Of a stretch of DNA of 64,000 bases, positions 59,360 through 64,000 are shown piece by piece. The notes under the pieces were generated by a model that was given only the letters and a program-made list of their open reading frames with translations, had not been told where the DNA came from and did no database searches. The DNA is from Tateyamaria sp947503385 (lineage in GTDB: Bacteria; Pseudomonadota; Alphaproteobacteria; Rhodobacterales; Rhodobacteraceae): contig NZ_JBNFZM010000004.1 in assembly GCF_051195235.1 (NCBI RefSeq), positions 186,001 to 250,000 on the forward strand. The letters are read 5' to 3'. Every line of letters begins with the position of its first letter. The stretch's first letter is position 1. Position numbers and translations under genes: made by a program.

Positions 59360-59446
59360 AGCCGATGTGGCGGAATGGTAGACGCAGGGGATTCAAAATC
59401 CCCCGCCTTCACGGGCGTGCCGGTTCGAGTCCGGCCATCGGTACCA
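59360..59446 (+). tRNA. tRNA-Leu (anticodon CAA)
   Basis: Acceptor GCCGATG/CATCGGT (first pair G-T), anticodon stem GGGGA/TCCCC with loop TTCAAAA (anticodon CAA), long variable arm typical of leucine tRNA, T-arm CGGTTCGAGTCCG, encoded CCA. Reads TTG. Confidence 0.94.
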
Positions 59447-59494
59447 AGGCTTCCGACTTTTTCCCTTTCGTGCGGCGCATGGCCGCTTTTGGTG

Positions 59495-60106
59495 TCACGT
59501 TTCGACGAACGTGCCGTTTTGATAGGCGATGTCCTTGCTCGTCTGCGATCCCATGCTGACCGTCAGTGCAGGGCCGAACATCTGCTGTGGCACTGCGCCG
59601 GGCAGCACATTCGACGCAATGACAAGCCTCACTGTGTTGTCCGGCCGAAAGCTTGCTTGGGCGTTGAACATGACAGATTCGGCGCAGAACGGGTTGGCCG
59701 TGTTCTGGCCGTTGAAGGTGTAGGCTTGGGCCAGACCGGTTGTGATCATCATGGAGCCGCGCACATTTGTATTAGAATCATCATTGGTGACCTGAATTTG
59801 GCCCGGCGCGCCCCGGCCAGCATTTGTCAAAAGGCCCGAGGATTGCGCACTGTAAACCTCGCCTGTCTGAGCGGGCGTTTCTGACGTGGGGGTGATGACC
59901 GCACCAACCTGCACCGGGGTGTTGGAGGTGTAGACAAGAAGGTTGTCGGTCCAGGTCAGCGTGTTTTGCTGTTGCGGGGTGCCCTCAACCCAAACCAGAT
60001 CGGTGCCGCCGCTGCCGGGTTTAAGCACGACAATGTCGAGGGCCTGTTGGCGAAGCTGCATGAGATCCGAGGAATCAATGGAAATGTTCAGGGAAAATGT
60101 TGTCAT
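59495..60106 (-). CDS. Protein of unknown function (203 aa)
   Basis: A soluble, Thr/Gln/Ser/Asn-rich protein without signal peptide or membrane segment (MTTFSLNISIDSSDLMQLRQQ, TNDDSNTNVRGSMMITTGLAQAYTFNGQN). It looks beta-rich, with one Cys, and resembles small lectin-like or inclusion-type proteins in composition only. The ribosome site is weak. The 0.8-kb gene-free stretch upstream and the large secreted protein beyond it suggest a variable locus. No family recognised. Confidence 0.65.
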   Translation of the reverse strand: MTTFSLNISIDSSDLMQLRQQALDIVVLKPGSGGTDLVWVEGTPQQQNTLTWTDNLLVYTSNTPVQVGAVITPTSETPAQTGEVYSAQSSGLLTNAGRGAPGQIQVTNDDSNTNVRGSMMITTGLAQAYTFNGQNTANPFCAESVMFNAQASFRPDNTVRLVIASNVLPGAVPQQMFGPALTVSMGSQTSKDIAYQNGTFVET

Positions 60107-60908
60107 AAACGGTACTTTCTAAGGTTCGGTGCCTGCTGCGCGGTTGCGCGGTTGGTATACAGTCGGTTCAATCGAAGCGCTTTGGAAATGGCCGCATCGA
60201 GGCTTACCCGGCACAAGCAGCGTTCCGCTGACCGAAATAAGGCAAACGATTCGTTAAATGTGGCGCCTCACAGCACCAATCTGAACCAATTTCGCGCTTG
60301 CGGTACAATTGATTACAAAATGTGAACGCAGTGCAGCGCCGTTTGTGGCGCACGGTTCTCCAAACGGCGGGGTCAGACTGTTTCCAAATTGGAAACCAGA
60401 AGTTGAAGGCGCGTGTCGGTCAAATCCCGCCGAAACCCCTTTTTCATAAGGCCATGAGCGCTTTTCCGCCGATCGCTTCGCAAGTCCGACAGCGCGGAAA
60501 TCGCTACCCTCGGTTGCGTATTGTTCACAAACTGTCCCGTTTGGTGAAACATGGTTACCAAAATGCTGCCGTTTTTCGGACATTTTTCCCTTTGTTTGCC
60601 TCAAACCGGGCCGTACAACCACCTTGCCCAACTGGGGGGCTTTGTCTGTGGTCATGGGGGCGACCGCACATTTTGCGTCATTGCAGACGCAGGAGGTGTG
60701 CCGTCGCGTCGGTTGTTTCGTGCAACCATGTGATCTGCATGTGGCACCGGCCTAAACCTGCCGGGCCGATGCGCATAATGCGCTCTCCTGTTTTGGTGAC
60801 GTTCGATGGGGCGGTCGCGTGTGACGCGGACAAGCCTACGGGGTGTTTTTTTGGTGGTCGCGGTGGTGCGGCATGGCGTGCCGACGCCTGTGAATGGAGA
60901 CGATTACA
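60107..60908. other. 0.8-kb stretch without recognisable gene
   Basis: No reading frame in any direction has family-like composition; those present are compositionally odd. It holds a 17-bp palindrome at 60380-60396 and AT-rich patches near 60240-60320. It is probably the long promoter/leader of the giant gene starting at 60909 and of the divergent 203-aa gene. Confidence 0.6.
60380..60396. promoter_or_regulatory. 17-bp perfect palindrome, operator candidate
   Basis: GTTTCCAA-A-TTGGAAAC, two perfect 8-bp arms around one base. It lies 513 bp upstream of the giant gene and 274 bp upstream of the divergent 203-aa gene start. Confidence 0.5.
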
Positions 60909-63900
60909 ATGGCTGATAACTTCAACGATCCCTTTGCGACGAACCTCATTGGCCTGTGGGACTTTTTGAACGGTAACGAAAACGGGGACACCGGAAACGC
61001 GGACGGTCTCACACAGAATGGCACGCCCGAAAACGGCGCAAACATTTCGGGCGGACGCCTGCACCTCGATGGTCACAATGACCGCTTCGATGTCGAAGGT
61101 GACAACGGCGGACCCAACGAATCTGCATTTGACCTGAACGAAGGCACCATCTCGGTTCAGTTCACCCAAGAGGAACACATCGGCACGTCACACGATACGC
61201 TGGTCAACCGCGGCGAATACGCAGATCGCAGCAGCGAAGGCTGGTTTGGCATCCAAGTGAGCCAGGACGGCGAAGTCAAAGTCTTGCATTACGTCGATGG
61301 AGACGTAGCCGTGCTCAAGACCAGCACGAACTTCTTTGATCAGGGTGACAACGTCAAAGCGACCTATTCCTGGGACGCAAGCAGTGGACTGACCTTTACG
61401 GTCGAGAACCTGACGACGGGCGAAACGCAGGTGGTCGAAAGCGACAAAACCGGTTTCTCCATGGATATCGGCGACAACGACGACGAAATTTTCACTTTTG
61501 GAGCGCGCGAAGCGGACGACGGCAGCTACGACCAGTTCTTCAAGGGGTCCATCGACTATGTCGCCGTCTATGACCGCGATATTCAGGCTGTCGAACCTGA
61601 TGGCGTGGTGGACGGCGAAGCGTCAGGTGAGCTCATGGAGCTTGGCTATGACGATGCCAACGCACCAACCAATCAGGGTGGCGACCAGATCACCGAAGGC
61701 GACGATGTCATTTTTGGCAACGGTGGTGACGATACCATCGACGGTGCGGGCGGCGACGACACAATTTATGGCGACAGCGGCACGAGCGGTGTAACCCGCG
61801 AAGTGTTCCAGTGGGACGAACAGTCTGACTTTGCCAACAACGCGGCTGTGTCCGGCTTTACGCAGGACACCGGCACTGCAAACATCACATTCTCCATTGA
61901 TGCGTTCACGGGCGATCATAACGAATACGAGACAAACACCCAGAACATCACCGGTCTCGATGATCCGGAGGTCAGCGCCAGCTCGTCCTTTGAGAGCCTG
62001 CTCAATAATGCGGGTGACAGCGGCCGTTACAGCTGGGAATCCGACACGCCGTTGCAGAACGTGGAATTCCGCGTCAACGACATTGATGGTGACGGTGTCA
62101 TCCGTGTGCGCGCCTTTGACGAGAACGACAACCCGATTGAGGTTATCCTGTCCGATGCCGGATCCGGTCTGACCCTGTCCGACAGCAACGGCGTACCGGG
62201 CAATGATACGGCCACAAGCAACGACAGCGACTACACCTCCGACGACAGCGCCGAACATTCGGTTCTGGTGACCATCCCCGGTCCGGTCAGCCGTTGGGAA
62301 ATCATCCACGAACAGGATGGTGGCAACGATTCCGGTATCAACGTCACGGATATCGCATTTGACGCCAATGCGCCCTTTGGTGAGGCCGGCGATGATGTGA
62401 TCACCGGCGGTGCCGGGTCCGACCTGATGTTTGGCGAGGACGGCGACGATACCTTCATCGTGGACGATGTGGCTGATGCAGACGGCGACACCGTTGTGGG
62501 CGGCAATGGCCCCGACGACACCAGCGACAATGATGTGCTCGACCTGCGTGGCACCGGTCAGGTGACCATTAACGCCACAACCGACGGCTCCGACAGCGGC
62601 GCCCAGTCGGGTACGGTCACATTCGAAGACGGCTCGGTCCTGACGTTCAGCCAGATCGAAACGATCCTGACCGACCCGCAGAACGAAGCACCAACCGCGA
62701 ATGATGATGACATCGAGGTGGACGAGGATGGCGAGGTCACTTTTGACCCAACCGCCAACGACTTGGACCCCGATGGCGATCCGCTCGAGGTCGACAGCTT
62801 TACCCAGCCTGACAACGGCACTGTCACTCAGAACCCTGACGGCACGCTGACTTACACGCCGGACCCCGACTACAACGGTCCCGACAGCTTTGAGGTGACA
62901 ATCACCGACCCAAGCGGTGAGACCAGCACTTCGACCGTCAATGTCAATGTGGCCCCCGTCAACGACGCGCCCGATGCGGTCAACGACGTGGCCGAAACGG
63001 ACGAAGAAACGCCCGTCATCATCGACGTGCTTGCCAACGACACCGACGTGGACGGCGATGATCTGACGATCACAGCCGCCTCCGTGCCGACCGAACAGGG
63101 CACCGTCGACATCGTCGGCAACCAGCTGGTGTTCACGCCTGCCGAAGACTTCTTTGGCGAAGCGACGATCTCCTACTCGATCGAGGACGGCAATGGCGGC
63201 ACCGACGTGGCCGAAGTCACCGTCACCGTGAACAATGTGAACGACGATCCCGTCGCCGTGGATGATATCGCGGAAACGGACGAAGACACGCCCGTCACCA
63301 TCGACGTGCTCGACAATGACGAGGATGCGGATGGCGATGACCTGACGATCCTCAACGCCACGGTCCCTGCGGACCAAGGCACGGTTGAGATTGTGAACAA
63401 CGAATTGGTGTTCACGCCTGCGGAGAACTTCAACGGTCCTGCGACCATCACCTACACGGTGGACGACGGCAATGGCGGCACGGATGAAGGCACCGCAACT
63501 GTTAACGTGAACCCGGTCAACGATGGTCCCACGGCCGTCGATGACAGCGCCGAAACGGACGAAGACACGCCGGTCACCATCGACGTTCTGGACAATGACA
63601 CCGATCCGGACGGCGACAGCCTGACGATCACAGAAGCCAGCGTGCCCGCCGATCAGGGCACTGTGGATATCGTCAACAACGAGTTGGTGTTCACACCTGC
63701 GCCTGACTTCAACGGCGACGTGACGATCACCTACACGGTCAAAGATCCGTCGGGCGAGGAATCCACCGCCCAGGTGGCCGTCACGGTGAACCCGGTCGAT
63801 GACGCGCCAGTCACCGTGGACGACGTGGCCGAAACGGACGAGGACACGCCTGTCACCATCGACCCGCTGGCCAATGACAGCGATCCCGATGGCGATCCGC

Positions 63901-64000
63901 TGGAGATTTCCGGCACACCCACGGCAGACAACGGCACCGTCACGGTCAACCCCGATGGCACGATCGAATACACGCCCGATCCCGATTTCAACGGCACGGA
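60909..64000 (+). CDS. Giant secreted RTX/cadherin-like repeat protein (5' part, open at window end)
   Basis: Starts at the ATG at 60909 (GGAGA eight bases upstream) and stays open to the end of the window, at least 1,030 codons. No N-terminal signal peptide, as expected for type I secretion. Residues about 1-230 look like a LamG/concanavalin-type beta-sandwich (LIGLWDFLNGNENGD, YVAVYDRDIQ). RTX calcium-binding nonapeptides follow in two blocks: GDDVIFGNGGDDTIDGAGGDD near residue 260, and GDDVITGGAGSDLMFGEDGDD near residue 495. From about residue 600 there are cadherin-like repeats of 93 residues. The C-terminal secretion signal and any type I exporter genes lie beyond the window. Probably a calcium-rich adhesin on the cell surface. 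Confidence 0.9.
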   Translation, partial: MADNFNDPFATNLIGLWDFLNGNENGDTGNADGLTQNGTPENGANISGGRLHLDGHNDRFDVEGDNGGPNESAFDLNEGTISVQFTQEEHIGTSHDTLVNRGEYADRSSEGWFGIQVSQDGEVKVLHYVDGDVAVLKTSTNFFDQGDNVKATYSWDASSGLTFTVENLTTGETQVVESDKTGFSMDIGDNDDEIFTFGAREADDGSYDQFFKGSIDYVAVYDRDIQAVEPDGVVDGEASGELMELGYDDANAPTNQGGDQITEGDDVIFGNGGDDTIDGAGGDDTIYGDSGTSGVTREVFQWDEQSDFANNAAVSGFTQDTGTANITFSIDAFTGDHNEYETNTQNITGLDDPEVSASSSFESLLNNAGDSGRYSWESDTPLQNVEFRVNDIDGDGVIRVRAFDENDNPIEVILSDAGSGLTLSDSNGVPGNDTATSNDSDYTSDDSAEHSVLVTIPGPVSRWEIIHEQDGGNDSGINVTDIAFDANAPFGEAGDDVITGGAGSDLMFGEDGDDTFIVDDVADADGDTVVGGNGPDDTSDNDVLDLRGTGQVTINATTDGSDSGAQSGTVTFEDGSVLTFSQIETILTDPQNEAPTANDDDIEVDEDGEVTFDPTANDLDPDGDPLEVDSFTQPDNGTVTQNPDGTLTYTPDPDYNGPDSFEVTITDPSGETSTSTVNVNVAPVNDAPDAVNDVAETDEETPVIIDVLANDTDVDGDDLTITAASVPTEQGTVDIVGNQLVFTPAEDFFGEATISYSIEDGNGGTDVAEVTVTVNNVNDDPVAVDDIAETDEDTPVTIDVLDNDEDADGDDLTILNATVPADQGTVEIVNNELVFTPAENFNGPATITYTVDDGNGGTDEGTATVNVNPVNDGPTAVDDSAETDEDTPVTIDVLDNDTDPDGDSLTITEASVPADQGTVDIVNNELVFTPAPDFNGDVTITYTVKDPSGEESTAQVAVTVNPVDDAPVTVDDVAETDEDTPVTIDPLANDSDPDGDPLEISGTPTADNGTVTVNPDGTIEYTPDPDFNGT
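62712..64000 (+). repeat. Tandem 279-bp (93-aa) cadherin-like repeats
   Basis: Units start at 62712, 62991, 63270, 63549 and 63828, each exactly 279 bp apart. The unit core reads AETDEDTPVTIDVLDND, then DGD, then a YTPDPDFNG-type strand. The last unit is cut by the window end. The first unit is the most diverged (IEVDEDGEV); the middle ones share long DNA stretches. Confidence 0.92.

Noticed and set aside
60322..60969. 215-codon plus-strand frame in the long intergenic region
   Set aside because: Trp/Cys/Arg-rich composition unlike any neighbour, no ribosome site, and it overlaps the start of the giant gene in another frame.
61623..63377. 584-codon open frame on the minus strand
   Set aside because: Shadow of the repeat-rich plus-strand giant gene: its Val/Gly/Asp-heavy sequence mirrors the codons opposite and has no ribosome site or family features.

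Overview
The window is 64 kb of a high-GC alphaproteobacterial chromosome, most likely from the Roseobacter group of the Rhodobacteraceae. The reasons are gene content and neighbourhoods: an ALA-synthase type hemA behind an FnrL-like box, rodZ-like next to ispG, a single-frame prfB, a one-cysteine DksA, Tat-exported TRAP binding protein, DUF2852 and DUF2927 proteins, and a LuxR solo. There is no prophage, insertion sequence, CRISPR array or plasmid gene; it reads as core chromosome with a few accessory islets.

Layout. 1-6.7 kb: 3' end of lon with terminator, a secreted unknown, an HU protein with a histone H1-like tail, tRNA-Val(CAC), a histidine phosphatase, tRNA-Val(TAC), a LuxR solo, a pirin, a GNAT and two identical tRNA-Asp genes. 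6.7-11 kb: sulfotransferase-like and glycosyltransferase genes, a fluoroacetate-dehalogenase-like hydrolase and an M20 peptidase. 11-26.3 kb: hemA, rodZ-like, ispG, a DsbA-like operon with an M48 protease, an aminotransferase, a cell-wall amidase, PBP1A, prfB and an amidase. 26.3-29.1 kb: Rieske oxygenase, an unknown and an XRE regulator. 29.1-31.8 kb: ilvBN with a readable attenuator (leader peptide, antiterminator, terminator, promoter). 31.8-39.6 kb: a chemoreceptor-like gene broken by one TGA, a NarL-type two-component pair and the divergent TRAP transporter it may control.

39.6-54.9 kb: bpt, RDD and DUF2852 membrane proteins, a YbaK-type deacylase, glnE, a lipoprotein, an RlmI-like methyltransferase whose start codon sits in a terminator-like hairpin, a PIN protein, a PilJ-N type protein, an M48 protease, P450, then a minus-strand cluster MoxR - GNAT - DUF2927 - 57-aa membrane protein - CoxE-type VWA. 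54.9-60.1 kb: dksA, arginase and ornithine cyclodeaminase with a divergent Lrp regulator, dsbB, a DedA-family protein, tRNA-Leu(CAA) and an orphan. 60.1-64 kb: 0.8 kb without a recognisable gene, then a large secreted RTX/cadherin-like protein, open past the window end, with 93-residue repeats in exact 279-bp register.

I did not find a clear new multi-gene system. The best leads are RNA-level: the ilvB attenuator, two ilvB-ilvN hairpins with complementary loops, and the terminator/start-codon overlap at 45,987. On the protein side they are the MoxR/VWA cluster with its small membrane protein, the TGA-interrupted transducer and the dehalogenase whose N-terminus is encoded by a dispersed repeat. 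All calls come from reading the sequence; no database search was run.
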